The notes beneath the pieces were generated by a model that searched no databases, was not told the origin of the DNA, and saw only the letters and a list, made by a program, of their open reading frames with translations. A stretch of DNA of 64,000 nt from Spongilla lacustris (taxonomy: Eukaryota > Porifera > Demospongiae > Spongillida > Spongillidae), in contig OX442430.1 in NCBI GenBank assembly GCA_949361645.1, positions 1,597,856 to 1,661,855 of the forward strand. Direction: 5' to 3'. A program made the position numbers and the translations under genes. Shown here piece after piece: positions 11,070 to 22,690 of the stretch. The number at the start of each line of letters is the position of its first letter. The first letter of the stretch is position 1.

Positions 11070-14000
11070 GATAATGGAGAGGGGGAGGGAGAGTGGAGAG
11101 GGAGGGTGAGAGAGGAGAAAGGAGAGAGGGAGGGAGAGGGAGGAGAGGGAGGGAGGGAGAGAGGAGAGGGAGGGAGAGGGAGGGAGGAGAGGGAGGAGAG
11201 GGAGGGAGGAGAGGGAGGGAGGAGAGGGAGGAGAGGGAGGGAGGAGAGGGAGCGAGGGAGGAGAGGGAGGGAGGAGAGGGAGGGAGGAGAGGGAGGGAGG
11301 AGAGGGAGGGAGGAGAGGGAGGGAGGAGAGGGAGGGAGGAGAGGGAGGGAGGAGAGGGAGGGAGGAGAGGGAGTGTGAGAGGAGAGAGGGAGGGTGAGAG
11401 GGGGAGTGAAGGAGGATTTATTAACACACATCTAAGCATATCCTCAATATGTATATTTACTAGTAGCATCACAAAAACACACACACACACATAGACAGAG
11501 GGAGTGTGAGGGAGAGGGAGGAAGGAGGGGGAAGGAGGGAGCGGGAGGGAGGGGAGGGAGGGAGGGGGAAGGAGGGGAGGGAGGGAGGGGGAGGGAGGGG
11601 GAGGGAGGGGGGGGAGAGGGAGGGGGAGGGAGGGAGGGAGGGAGGGGGAGGGAGGGAGGGGGAGGGAGGGGAGGGAGAGGGAGGGAGGGAGGGAGGGAGG
11701 GAGGGAGGGAGGGAGGGAGGGAGGGAGGGAGGGAGGGAGGGAGGGAGGGAGGGAGGGAGGGAGGGAGGGAGGGAGGGAGGGAGGGAGGGAGGGAGGGAGG
11801 GAGGGAGGGAGGGAGGGAGGGAGGGAGGGAGGGAGGGAGGGAGAGAGGGACAGAGAGAGGAGGAAGAAAGAGAGAGGGTGAGAGGGGAAGTGGAGGATTG
11901 AAACAATTAGCAATCCACAATATGTATACATGTGTATTTACTAGTAGCATTCACATACACACACATAACAGACAGAGGGAGAGGGAGTGTGAGGGAGAGA
12001 GGGAGTGTGAGGGAGAGAGGGAGGGAGAGGGAGAGAGAGGGTGAGGGGGAGGGAGAGAGAGGGGGAGGGGGAGGGAGGGGGAGGGGGAGGGAGGGGGAGG
12101 GGGAGGGAGAGAGGGAGTGTGAGGGAGAGAGGGAGGGAGAGGGAGAGAGAGGGTGAGGGGGAGGGAGAGAGAGGGGGAGGGGGAGGGAGGGAGAGGGGGA
12201 GGGAGGGGGGGAGGGGAGGGAGGGGGAGGGGAGGGAGGGGGAGGGGGAGGGGAGGGAGGGGGAGGGGGAGGGAGTGTGAGGGAGAGAGGGAGGGAGAGGG
12301 AGAGAGAGGGTGAGGGGGAGGGAGAGAGAGGGGGAGGGGAGGGAGGGGGAGGGGGAGGGAGGGGGAAGGGGAGGGAGGGGGAGGGGGAGGGGAGGGAGGG
12401 GGAGGGGGAGGGAGGGGGAGGGGAGGGAGGGGGGAGGGGAGGGAGGGGGAGGGGAGGGAGGAGGAGGATTGAGACACATTAGCATATCCACAATATGTAT
12501 ATTTACTAGTAGCATTTACATACACACAAATAACAGACGGAGGGAAAGGGAGTGTGTAGGAGAGGGAGGAGGGAGGGAGAGGGAGGAGAGAGGGAGAGAG
12601 GGAGAGGGAGGGAGAGAGGGGGAGGGAGGAGAGAGGGGGAGGGAGAGGGAGGGGGAGGGAGGGGGAGGGATGAGGGAGGGAGGGATGAGGGAGGGAGGGA
12701 TGAGGGAGCAAGAGAGAGAGGAGGGAGGGAGAGAGGGAGGAGGGAGGGAGGGAGGGAGAGAGGGAGGAGGGAGGGAGGGAGGAGGGAGGGAGGGAGGGAG
12801 GGAGGGAGGGAGGGAGGGAGGGAGGGAGGGAGGGAGGGAGGGAGGGAGGGAGGGAGGGAGGGAGGGAGGGAGGGAGGGAGGGAGAGAGGGACAGAGAGAG
12901 GAGGAAGAAAGAGGGAGGGTGAGAGGGGAAGTGGAGGATTGAAACAATTAGCAATCCACAATATGTATACATGTGTATTTACTAGTAGCATTCACATACA
13001 CACACATAACAGACAGAGGGAGAGGGAGTGTGAGGGAGAGAGGGAGTGTGAGGGAGAGAGGGAGGGAGAGGGAGAGAGAGGGTGAGGGGGAGGGAGAGAG
13101 AGGGGGAGGGGGAGGTGGAGGGAGGGGGAGGGGGAGGGAGGGGGAGGGGGAGGGAGGGGGAGGGAGGGGGAGGGGGAGGGGAGGGAGGGGGGGAGGGGAG
13201 GGAGGGGGAGGGGAGGGAGGGGGAGGGGGAGGGGAGGGAGGGGGAGGGGAGGGAGGGGGAGGGGAGGGAGGGGGAGGGGAGGGAGGGGGAGGGGAGGGAG
13301 GGGGAGGGGAGGGAGGGGGAGAACGAGGTAGAGAGGAGAGGAAGGAAGGGAGAGGGAGGGTGAGAGAGGGTGAGGAGGATTGAGACACATTAGCATATCC
13401 ACAATATGTATATTTACTAGTAGCATTCACATACACACAAATAACAGACGGAGGGAAAGGGAGTGTGTAGGAGAGGGAGGAGGGAGGGAGAGGGAGGAGA
13501 GAGGGAGAGGGGGGAGGGAGGGAGAGAGGGGGAGGGAGAGAGGGGGAGGGAGGGAGAGAGGGAGAGGGAGGGAGAGAGGGGGAGGGAGGAGAGAGGGGGA
13601 GGGAGAGGGAGGGGGAGGGAGGGGGAGGGAGGGGGAGGGAGGGGGAGGGAGGGGGAGGGAGGGGGAGGGAGGGGGAGGGAGGGGGAGGGAGGGGGAGGGA
13701 GGGGGAGGGAGGGGGAGGGAGGGGGAGGGAGGGGGAGGGAGGGGGAGGGAGGGATGAGGGAGGGATGAGGGAGCAAGAGAGGGAGGAGGGAGGGAGAGAG
13801 GGAGGAAGGAGGGAGGGAGGGAGAGAGGGAGGAGGGAGGGAGGGAGGAGGGAGGGAGGGAGGGAGGGAGGGAGGGAGGGAGGGAGGGAGGGAGGGAGGGA
13901 GGGAGGGAGGGAGGGAGGGAGGGAGGGAGGGAGGGAGGGAGGGAGGGAGGGAGGGAGGGAGGGAGGGAGGGAGGGAGGGAGGGAGGGAGGGAGGGAGGGA

Positions 14001-14128
14001 GGGAGGGAGGGAGGGAGGGAGGGAGGGAGGGAGGGAGGGAGGGAGGGAGGGAGGGAGGGAGGGAGGGAGGGAGGGAGGGAGGGAGGGAGGGAGGGAGGGA
14101 GGGAGGGAGGGAGGGAGGGAGGGAGGGA
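11070..14128. repeat. 3-kb G/A (polypurine) minisatellite with higher-order structure
   Basis: Almost pure purine on the plus strand, made of GGGA, GGAGAGGGA, GGGGGA and GTGTGAGG variants. Five AT-containing spacers (about 11411-11500, 11893-11976, 12466-12540, 12935-13019, 13376-13450) share TCC[AT]CAATATGTAT and TATTTACTAGTAGCAT. They fall in at least two classes, with GAAACAATTAGCAATCC or GAGACACATTAGCATATCC. Same-class spacers recur at about 1.04 and 0.91 kb, so roughly 1-kb blocks were duplicated in tandem. The last block ends in about 280 bp of pure GGGA. All large ORFs here (Ser/Pro/Leu or Arg/Glu/Gly repeats) are artefacts. Confidence 0.95.
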
Positions 14129-14264
14129 TCCACATTTGGAACACACGTATATACTCATCTCCAAGTCCCATTTCTACTATTCAGGGGTGGAAGATGGGGA
14201 CTGTTGTCTATTGGCAAAGTCCTAGCACGCATGTGAAACTAGTAATTGTGCACCTAGAAACCTT

Positions 14265-14545
14265 GTAATATACACAGCACACACATAGCACATACACAAG
14301 CTCACACTTACACATCACAGCACACACATATCACAGAGCACATACACAAACTCACACATATATGCATATATTTATGCAAATACAGAACATATAGCACATA
14401 TACAAAAGACCACACATACACCACACACAGCTTACGAGCTATACACAGCACACATGTACACAGCTTATTACATGTACATTGCACACAAGCACAACCACAC
14501 ACATACAAATACACACCCACACCCCCACACACACAAAAACACAGC
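14265..14545. repeat. CA-rich cryptic simple sequence
   Basis: Irregular CACACA, ACATA and CACATAC runs without a fixed unit. Confidence 0.7.
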
Positions 14546-14655
14546 CAAAAATGACAAGGCTCACATACATAGACCTTCTAAAATACATGAAGACACAGCA
14601 CCACTGCTAACCTGTGTAGGTATACCCACACCACATGGATCTGTGCTATTAGGTG

Positions 14656-14760
14656 TAAGGCCACTCCAAAGTTGACTTTAGTTTTCCATCCACACCTGCA
14701 TGCTAAATATTTTCGAGGAAGGGTGGACAGGAAACTAAAGTGCAGTTCGGAGTGGCCTAA
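14656..14760. mobile_element. Small foldback MITE with TAA flanks
   Basis: GGCCACTCC at the left is matched by GGAGTGGCC at the right, and complementarity continues inward (CTTTAGTTTTCC versus GGAAACTAAAG). Both ends abut TAA, as expected for a 3-bp TWA target duplication (PIF/Harbinger type). About 105 bp, no coding capacity. Confidence 0.65.
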
Positions 14761-15279
14761 TGTATCAGTTGCATGTAAGTCAAAAGTGCATGTTGGTGTC
14801 CACACATACACAATACACAAATTCATTCATCCCAACTAAATGTAATATCGGCTACACCGGTATAGAATTGCAATGGACACTTACATGTATACAATTAGAT
14901 CATAGTCTTTTTGAGTTCCGTTTCATAGAAGAGTGAACACCATTTGTCGTACGCACGCACACATAATTTATATATTGCCAATATTGGTATTCTGCCATTT
15001 TATATTCGGTGTTCCATTAGCACTGGTTCGAAGAAAAGCATTTAGCCATAGAACAAGACACGTGTAATCACAGACCATGCTGCATGCACCCAGAAGCAAA
15101 GAACAACGTATTGATACCTGTACACACACCACATATATTACAACAGTTGAGTACATGTAGACACACACGCGCGCGCGCACATGCACACACTAGTCTAACG
15201 TACTTTTCGATCGAGCTAGCTCAAGTTAGGGACTGCACTGTGCTACATGGATCTCGTGATTTAACGAAAAATCATGTGA

Positions 15280-15483
15280 TACACGGCCAATTCTTACGCT
15301 ACGTGAATCAGATCCGCTACCCAAAGGTCGTGATTCAGTCATGAAGCGGACTTAATTTCCTGAAATTTACTGACCTTGTTCCGAATACTATTGAATTCTA
15401 TTGGAAATTAAGTCCGCTTCACGGCTGAATCACGACCTTTGGGTAGCGGATCTGATTCACTTAGCGTAAGAATTGGCCGTGTA
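15280..15483. mobile_element. Foldback MITE with TA flanks
   Basis: Arms 15280-15360 and 15403-15483 are near-perfect reverse complements; termini are CACGGCCAATTCTTACGC and its complement. TA dinucleotides border both ends, as in Tc1/mariner insertions. Loop about 42 bp. No ORF. Confidence 0.7.
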
Positions 15484-15567
15484 CGCCCTCCTGGGGGCGA
15501 GGCATTAATGACATACGGTATGATACGCCATCTTTACAGAACAGTGCTTGGGGTTTAGCGCGATATG

Positions 15568-15637
15568 TGGGCGATTATCGCGATAATCGCCGCGATTAAA
15601 AATATCGCGATATTATCGCGATATTTTCCACCCGGGT
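15568..15637 (-). repeat. Dispersed CG/AT palindromic repeat end, inverted copy
   Basis: Reverse-orientation copy of the repeat at 3013-3073: runs of ATCGCGAT ending in TTTCCACCCGGG. It lies about 85 bp after the foldback at 15280-15483. Confidence 0.5.
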
Positions 15638-16800
15638 GCTTATGTGTCAAAGTGTGGCTCTGATATGCAATTTATTTCCATATTCCATCTAATGGCACTC
15701 CTGCATACACCTCCAGCAGCCTTGATAGACCTATGGTTAGAATGGTTACTGAGATGTGATGGTTTCCAGTGTTCTTTCTGGAAAGTCTCCTATGCAACTA
15801 GCATTTATTTCTGTTTAGCCATGGGACAGGAGTGATGTGGTGGTGCGACCCTTTAATGAGGGCAATTATTTTATGAGACCTTTTGCATGTGCCTGTGTAT
15901 GCTTGTCACCTCTCTTGGGCTGATATCTGGGTAGGCTATATGTACATGTAAACTTTCATCATGTGTCTTCCATTGATATACATTTGTGGAGCTGTAATTA
16001 GTATGGTGTAGCTCTGCTCATCACCCGTTTGTACAAATTCACAGCAATAGAGGGGTGGATCTTGGTAAAGGCAATGCTGAAGGAGCTATTCACACGTTCA
16101 GAAAATTCTGTACACTTATAAGATGACCTTTTTCTCTTCCCTGTAGCCACCAAAAGGTTTCCACACACTCTGCAGCGTTGCTGGACCTTATAGTTGTGCG
16201 GATCAATTCAACTACTGTGAACGGATTGAATAACAAACTATGCCGATTATTCATAAAAAACACATTCGTGATTTGTGTGCTGAAAGAAAAAATGTGACAC
16301 TTTCTAAACCACGTGTTTGCCTATTGTGATGCTTTTTCTCGATGATGTTACGTCCTGACTTTCTTGGGAATTTGCCTGGCGTCCGCCTCATAGGCTTGAA
16401 CTTACCCCCTTCCCTACGGCAATGGTGTAAAAGTAGGATGCGCATTTAAAGGAAACGCAACAAAGCGCTTGCGCATATGAGATATACTTACCTACGATGA
16501 ACGTCAAGATCAAATAACCATGTTTTGCACATATCTGATGTATATGAAGTATGGATATGGCTCGCTCAAAAAGTACCATTGATAATGAGGTGTGGATTAT
16601 AGTTCCAAAACCATTTACGGTATTGTTCTAATTGTAACAAAGTGTCCAGCCGCAAACTACTGTGAAGATGATCTGATTGAGCAAGCGTTTAACTACAAGT
16701 TAACGGGAAGTACGTTGAACAACAAGAGGTCCATAAGAAGGAAAGCGGATAAGGAATGGCGAAGTGCGCATGAAAAAGAAGACGAAAGGGACGAACGAGG
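15638..16800. other. No gene recognised
   Basis: Holds short ORFs without identifiable domains, including a charged 71-codon ORF at 16592-16807 that simply runs into the hAT insertion. No splice-compatible gene model found. Confidence 0.4.
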
Positions 16801-16808
16801 TACATGAG
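16801..16808 (+). repeat. 8-bp target site duplication of hAT element (left)
   Basis: TACATGAG directly before the left terminus; an identical octamer follows the right terminus at 19417-19424. Confidence 0.95.
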
Positions 16809-19416
16809 CAGGGCTGCCAAAGGCCAGCTAGCCTGTCAGGCCGGCCTGACAGGCCAGAGACCTGGCCTGACCTGTCAGGCCAGACCCCTGGCCTGTCAGG
16901 CCGGACCACGCCCCCTCTTTGTGCCAATACGTGCATACAGTATATGACTTGCTTCTTGTTCAGAATTCAAATATTAATGCAATAGTGAAGATGATACATC
17001 AATTGTGAAATAATAATAAATCATTCTGAGATGCGAATAAATATGGAACAGTTACATTCAGCAATACAATTGGCTTATTTTTTTCGAAGCATCCATGCAT
17101 TGTGCTTTAACATAATTGATGCCTCCAGCCGTTGGGGAAGTAGGCTCCATCGCTGTCGCTCCTGGATCAACTTGGCTCTTGAAAACACTCTCTCTGATGG
17201 GGCGGATGACGCTGGAATAGCCAGGTACTCCCGAGCAAGCTTTGCAATAGTGGGGAATTGTGTGTTGTGCATTTTCCACCATTCCAAAGGATCTAAAGAG
17301 GCCATGACATCTACTGATCTGATCTCCGAGAGTCGAAGCCAAGCATCATATTCCTCCTTAACTCTGTTGCGAAGGCTGCTACACACACATTGTTGTTCAT
17401 CACTAACAGCAGATTTAGTAGATTCATCATCATAATCATCTAGAAAATCACAGTCCTCAAATCGTCTGCGTTTGGTGAGCTTTGGCATATTGGATTCATC
17501 GCACAATCTATCTTCATCATCATCAGAAGGAACCCCTGCTACAGCAAACATCTCCACCAGCAGTTGTTGTCTGATGATGCACTGTTGTGGAGATGTCAGC
17601 CACTCTAAAATTCTGTGACGTGGATCCACAACTGCAGCCATCCCAAGAAGAAGACTGCCTGTATCCCAACGCTTGTTCATGTCAGCCAGGACAAAATCTC
17701 GCATACATGACACTGCCTTGGGAAGCTGAGCCCAGGTCTTGCCTAAGCCCCATGATTGTGGTGGTTTTGGTCTGCTCAAATACAAGATAAGCTGTGATAG
17801 CTTTCTGGACAAACTGGGTATTTTTCACCCTGAAGATAATCAGTGACAACTTGAAATGGCTTCATGAAGTGGCACAGCAATTGAGCAGCTGACCAGTCAT
17901 CATTGGTAGGCCCTTCTAGACCAAGTTCTTCAATCAATTTACGGAGGGGGACTGCAAGAAGTACACAGCGTGCTAGCATATAATACGTCGAATTCCACCT
18001 TGTTACTACATCTTTAATGAGCTTAAGGGTATGGCCACGTGGAGTTGCATGAAGTGAGGAAACTCTAGCAGCAGCTGGAGCATCACTGCATGTAGCTGCA
18101 ATCTCTATCTCGTTGACCAGGTGCTCACCACAGGCTTCGTCATCTTCCTCAATCTCTACCAAGAGATTAGTAATTGGTCCTCCAGACTGAGCACTTCTAA
18201 GATTTTCTGTCAGCAAAGTGGAACCATGGATTTTATTCACCAATTTACGAAAGATTCCAATCAATTCACTGGTTGCATTTGTTGGTGTGGAGCCATTTTT
18301 AGGCTTTGATGGATCAATATGATTTTTTATTGACAGCTGGAGGGTATGACAAGCACATCGCACATGTTCTTCACATATCCCATTCTCCAACAAGTCTTCC
18401 ATGGCAGCCACAAAGTTTGCACCATTGTCTGTGGCAATTGCATCCAGCCTATCATCTAATGTGTACTTGATCCCCAATTCCTGTACTAGTGCTGCAATCT
18501 CCTCTGCAGTATGTGAAACATTACTGATACTCACAGCTAAGACAGCTGACAGCAGCTCCCAATCTGAACTAATCCAGTGGCCTGTGATGGCTACATATGA
18601 ATCACCTGTTGGCATCTTTGCTGAATCAGTTGTCAGTGAAACCGAGTTGGATTGCTTCATCATGTCCTTTAGCTTCATCATCATTTCCTCATACAACTCA
18701 TCTATCATTTTGGTAACCTTCGTCCTTCCAGGCATCTTGAAGGAACCTCTTGAGATGCATGCAACAAACTCACTGAAGGTTAGGCTGTCAGCAAGAACTG
18801 GGGGAGCAAATTTTCACACCATGCATGTGCTAATAGTTTCATGGCTTCGTCATGCTCAAATTTTGTTAGAAAAGGGACTTGCGTTGTGAAATACTGCTCG
18901 AACTGCGATTTCTTGGCCGTTAAAATGGTCTTCTCTTGTTTGGAACAAACTACTGAGACTTCGGCATTTTTCATCTGGTCCTTGTGATGCCTTTCAATGT
19001 GTCTAGACAAAGTGGAGTGTTCCCTGGAGAACGGCCTGTGGCAGTAATCACACCAAGCTTTATCTGCGTACTCCTTTGATGTATGGATCTTGAAATGAGA
19101 CCAGACAGTGGATGTGTTTGCACTACTACTAAACTTTCGCAATGGCGTGAATCTCACGAGTTCCTCGGGATTGTATTCCCACAGATCAGGGTTTGAAACA
19201 GGTTTGAGTCGCTGAGCAGAAGGTATTACTATAGGAATCGTTGAAACCGACGGACACGCTTCGTTGATTGACATCGTACGTATATACGTAACATAATTGA
19301 TTAACTTTTAAAATTTATAATTTCAAATAATTTGGCCTGCCAGGCCGACCTGTCGGGCCGGACTGGCAGGCTGGCCGGCCTCAGGCCGGACCCCTAGCCG
19401 GCCTACGGCAGCCCTG
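16809..19416 (-). mobile_element. Full-length hAT DNA transposon, 2.6 kb
   Basis: Terminal inverted repeats CAGGGCTGCC (16809) and GGCAGCCCTG (ending 19416), flanked by the perfect octamer TACATGAG on both sides. Subterminal regions (about 16820-16910 and 19335-19395) hold clustered GGCCTGACAGGCC-like palindromes on both ends, typical of transposase-binding arrays. One transposase gene on the minus strand fills the interior. The intact TSD and TIRs suggest a fairly recent insertion, yet the transposase is frameshifted, so the copy is probably non-autonomous or was mobilised in trans. Confidence 0.95.
17075..19274 (-). pseudogene. hAT transposase (BED finger, RNase-H-like core, C-terminal dimerisation), two frameshifts
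   Basis: Three consecutive minus-strand reading frames cover one protein. Segment 1 (19274-18780) has a BED-type zinc finger: VWSHF, CDYCHRPF and HIERHH. Segment 2 (18735-17776) is the RNase-H-like core, with LTTDSAK, GHWI, AIATDNGANF and CACHTLQL. Segment 3 (17812-17075) ends in the hAT dimerisation signature YLAIPASSAPSERVFS. Homology is continuous across the joins, but each needs a one-base shift: near 18797 (segment 1 to 2) and near 17817 (segment 2 to 3). No GT-AG intron fits, so I read them as single-base deletions or assembly errors. The start ATG lies at 19274. The element would encode about 700 residues, as expected for ZBED-like hAT transposases. Confidence 0.9.
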
Positions 19417-19424
19417 TACATGAG
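19417..19424 (+). repeat. 8-bp target site duplication of hAT element (right)
   Basis: TACATGAG, identical to 16801-16808. Confidence 0.95.
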
Positions 19425-19676
19425 GTTATAGAAACTAAATTCGTGCCTATATGATCAGCACAGGGTGGTATACAGCTGCAGCTCTCGGAATATTTACTAT
19501 AGCGATGCATGAATTTAATAGCACTGACATAAGCTGGATGTTGACTTTTATGCACTGTGCATGCGATTAGCTGCATGTATTAAAAGCATTTTAATTTGCA
19601 AAGCCACTTTGCCGACCACTTAATTCTTATCTCAAGTCATAGGTTGTAAGGTTGACGTCTGAGAAACTAAAGATCC

Positions 19677-21078
19677 TACATGTCTGTCATTCTGACCTTA
19701 CTTCTGGTCATCTGGGCATTAAAAGAACAATCAAGAGAATCAGAGAGTGATTCACATGGAAAGGGCTGAACAAAGAAGTTATTGAACTGGTAGGCAAAAT
19801 GAGATCAATATGTACGGTTATACACTTCTTCGTATATTTAGATATCATCCTGTAAAGTTGGTCAACTGAATTCTGCGCAACTGGCAGTTAAAGCTACAGA
19901 ACTACATCCTGTACCTGTACATACAACATTATATCATGTAGCCATTGATTTCATTGGGCCAATTTCACCAATTTCATTATCTGGAAACAGGTGTGCCAAT
20001 AGGTGTATTAATATTAATATTTATTAGTGGGTGTGTATGTGCGTGTACATGTAGTAGCCACTAGCCAGCTGGTGCATTGCTTTTAGGCAACATTCATGCA
20101 TTTAAAGTTATGCATACTGCTGCATCATTGCTATCATATCTTAGATACATTCTTATATACATTAAGTGATTATTTCTCAAAGTGGCTACACCCAGCAAAG
20201 AGGCCTATCAAGTACTCTACAAGGTTTGTATTGTATAATTCAGTGAGCAACTATATTACTGCACACTGGTGTAGATTTTCATGCGAATGGGATTGCCTTG
20301 TGTTCTAACCACTGATAATGGTTCAGAATTCAAGAACAAGCTAAATGCTGAAATGACGAAACTGTTGGAGATAAAACAATGCCTCACAACACTATACCAT
20401 CCACAGGTACTCAAAATAATTTTTTGCATGTTTCTTTACTTATTTGGTCCCTGTGTGCAGTCCAATGGTCTTGATGAATGATTTAATCAAACCTTACAGA
20501 GGATGCTTGTCTAAGCTATTACTGGACAGAAAGAATTGTGGGATGAATTCATAGATTCAACAGTGTTTGCATGCTTATAACACATCCTGTCATGAGTCCA
20601 GTGGCTACACAGCATTTGAAGCAATGTTTGAGTGAAAAGCAGTTTTGCCAAATGATGTTGATTTAAAATCTATTTCACCTGACAAACTATTGTGGTAAGC
20701 TGAGTTTCACACCACTATGCACTAGAATGCCATTTCCACTCTAGTATGGCAGTTGAGAATGCAACTGGTCACATGGAAGTGCTAACCTGTGAAAGGCAAA
20801 ATATGTCGAAAAATGTCAAAACCAATATTCTTGTTGCACAGGAATAAATACATTCTAAAATGATTTATTAATATGCTCACTTATGTCTTCTAGGGAAAGC
20901 AAAAGCAGCAGTATGATACCAAGCATGCTAGAGCCAAAATATTTCAAATTGATACTGAAGTGTTAAAGAAAGATTTCGTACGAAAAAAGAGGAGAGATGG
21001 TAAATTGGACCCGAAGTGGGTTGGACCATACATCATAACAGCCAAGCACAGCAAAGGAAATTTTATTCATTGAGATCC
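19677..21078 (+). pseudogene. Retroviral-type integrase (GIN1/Ginger/Ty3-like), apparently intron-containing, decayed
   Basis: In order: an HHCC-like region (HSDLTSGHLGIKRTIKRI) near 19687; HVAIDFIGPIS near 19937 with the first Asp; LSDYFSKW near 20162; FMRMGLPCVLTTDNGSEFK near 20278 with the second Asp; LTTLYHPQ then SNGLDE with the Glu; and a tail with YDTKHARAK and KWVGPYIIT near 21016. Family blocks are separated by segments with GT...AG borders: 19991-20144, 20224-20274, 20407-20460 and 20695-20893. Two (19991-20144 and 20407-20460) join family sequence in frame at the exact gap; at the other two the frame is off by one. In-frame stops follow LDE and occur several times after 20500, so it is not functional. 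Retroelement copies normally lack introns, so a Ginger-type transposon or domesticated integrase gene is more likely. Confidence 0.7.
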
Positions 21079-21589
21079 ATTGAAAATCCGGAGTACTACT
21101 TAATAGGAAGGGTCTATTGCAATGTTAACAACTAAGATCATGCATATACGACTAACAGAATTAATTAACAAACTGCGCAATGAAAATACATTTTTACCAC
21201 ATGCAATCTTGCACGTACAAGTACGTGCCCTGATGTATATGAATGCACATGTACAGAAATAAACACTTAAAATCAACTGACTCGATCAGTGCACAGTGTC
21301 GAAGGGAAAACATGTATGTGCCATTATAGATTTGCCTTCATTATATAGAATGCATGCATATGCATCTATAAGATTGAACCCAAACTATAGTATGATTTTG
21401 TTTAAAGTGCAGGGTGCTGAACACGTCATCTTTCCACTACTTGGGGCATATGCATCCACATGCACATACATGTAAGTCTGATATTTGTGCTACTTTATGA
21501 TTGATATAATCATGATTTTGCATTAAACAGAGGGGTGCCCACATGGGATATATAGTTAGTACTTCTCTTCATTATTGTTAAACCATCCT

Positions 21590-21725
21590 CACAAACTGTA
21601 GCATATCCCAAGTTTTGGGGGATCTGTATGGCAGACTGAGCATTGTGCTTGTGAGAGCAAACGCCAGGGCTATCCTTGCAAGATCCTTGCAGGTGGCAGA
21701 CATGCAGGTCGATGCAATGGACTAC
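21590..21725 (+). pseudogene. Fragment of non-LTR element C-terminus
   Basis: Plus-strand translation includes YGRLSIVLVRANARAILARS, matching the end of the element at 29855-31567, which reads YGRLNMSLIKANSRAMLSRS there. Only the extreme C-terminus is present. Confidence 0.55.
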
Positions 21726-21949
21726 TGATCTTTCTGTGTGTATTTACCTAAGAATTTCTTTTATGTATGTGTGAATGTCATATCTCTTAATCATATGTAT
21801 ATTGTTTCGTTTATGTTCCATATTTTATTATTACTGCAGTATCGTATAATACCCATTCCATTGTGCGTAAGCACTCGAAGTATGATGTCAAGTCCTCTGA
21901 ACTAGGGTGGTGGTGCACTCCCTTAGCCGTGGGAAACGTACGGAGCATG

Positions 21950-22135
21950 GGGAGCTGAAGCATGCAACACCTTCTCTTTTATTGCTTCCCGGGTTGCCAT
22001 CATGACCAACAAATCAAAGTCAATGATCCTGTCTAACTTATATGGCAAACTGAGTATCATCCTTGTCAGGTCTAATGCCAGAGCCATAATGCTGAGATCC
22101 CTGATGCCGGCTGCTGGAGGTTTCTCGAAGAACAT
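21950..22135 (+). pseudogene. Second fragment of the same C-terminus
   Basis: The plus frame reads RVAIMTNKSKSMI then LYGKLSIILVRSNARAIMLR, homologous to CIKTNQTMSRVI and LYGRLNMSLIKANSRAML at the end of the 29.9-31.6 kb element. The open minus-strand frame at the same place is a shadow. Confidence 0.6.
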
Positions 22136-22239
22136 TTTAAAATAATAAGAATTATAACAATAATGTACACTGTCATGGAAACGGTTTTAATTAAGTAACA
22201 ATTACGTATAAAATTTAGAAAATAATAATAATAATTGCA

Positions 22240-22690
22240 GCATTAGATGTGTCCATCACCTCAGCACTAAATCCTGTCACTTTGTTGGAAGTGGGAGTGT
22301 CGGCCACAGCTGCTGCCCAGGCCACTGAGTCTAGGAAGTGTAACATAGTAATGTTAGTATATAGGATGTGCATGCGCACAAGGACATAGGTTAGCAGGGT
22401 TGCTTAGTTATGTAGTGGTGTCGTCGTGTTGCTGTGAGTGCATTGTTGAGACTGAAGTTACTGTTAAAGTTGCTCGTTAACCCACGTAACAAAAGCACCA
22501 AACCAATGACCCCAAATGCTCAGATCTACAATGTAGGATGGGTATGTGTCCCCCATGGTTGTCTAAACCTATGGGGCTTGGGGAAAGTAAGTCAAAGCTA
22601 TCATCTCCTCAGTAACCTCCAGACTTGCCACCTCCATGTGCTGGCCAAAGTCTATGGTACTCAATGTGATCTATGGCCAGTTGAACCTTG
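22240..22690 (+). pseudogene. Fragment of the nuclease-like domain of the same family
   Basis: Plus-strand pieces in shifting frames: ALDVSITSALNPVT, VGVSATAAAQATESRK, TNDPKCSDL, GWVCVP and WGLGK. They align with ALDLTVISPLNSNVI, GGSAAASAEVRKHI, ENDPKCEEL, WICVPLAVEAYGAWG of the element at 29.9 kb. Several frameshifts; no function expected. Confidence 0.6.

Noticed and set aside
11024..14171. Long Ser/Pro/Leu and Arg/Glu/Gly ORFs on both strands
   Set aside because: They are translations of the G/A minisatellite in all frames; no non-repetitive domain.
17776..18780. Introns in the hAT transposase
   Set aside because: Homology is continuous across both joins and only one base is missing at each; no GT-AG pair fits.
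17587..18889. Plus-strand ORFs within the hAT element
   Set aside because: Antisense shadows of the transposase.
21923..22135. 70-residue minus-strand ORF as a host exon
   Set aside because: The plus strand of the same interval matches the retroelement C-terminus; the minus frame is a shadow.
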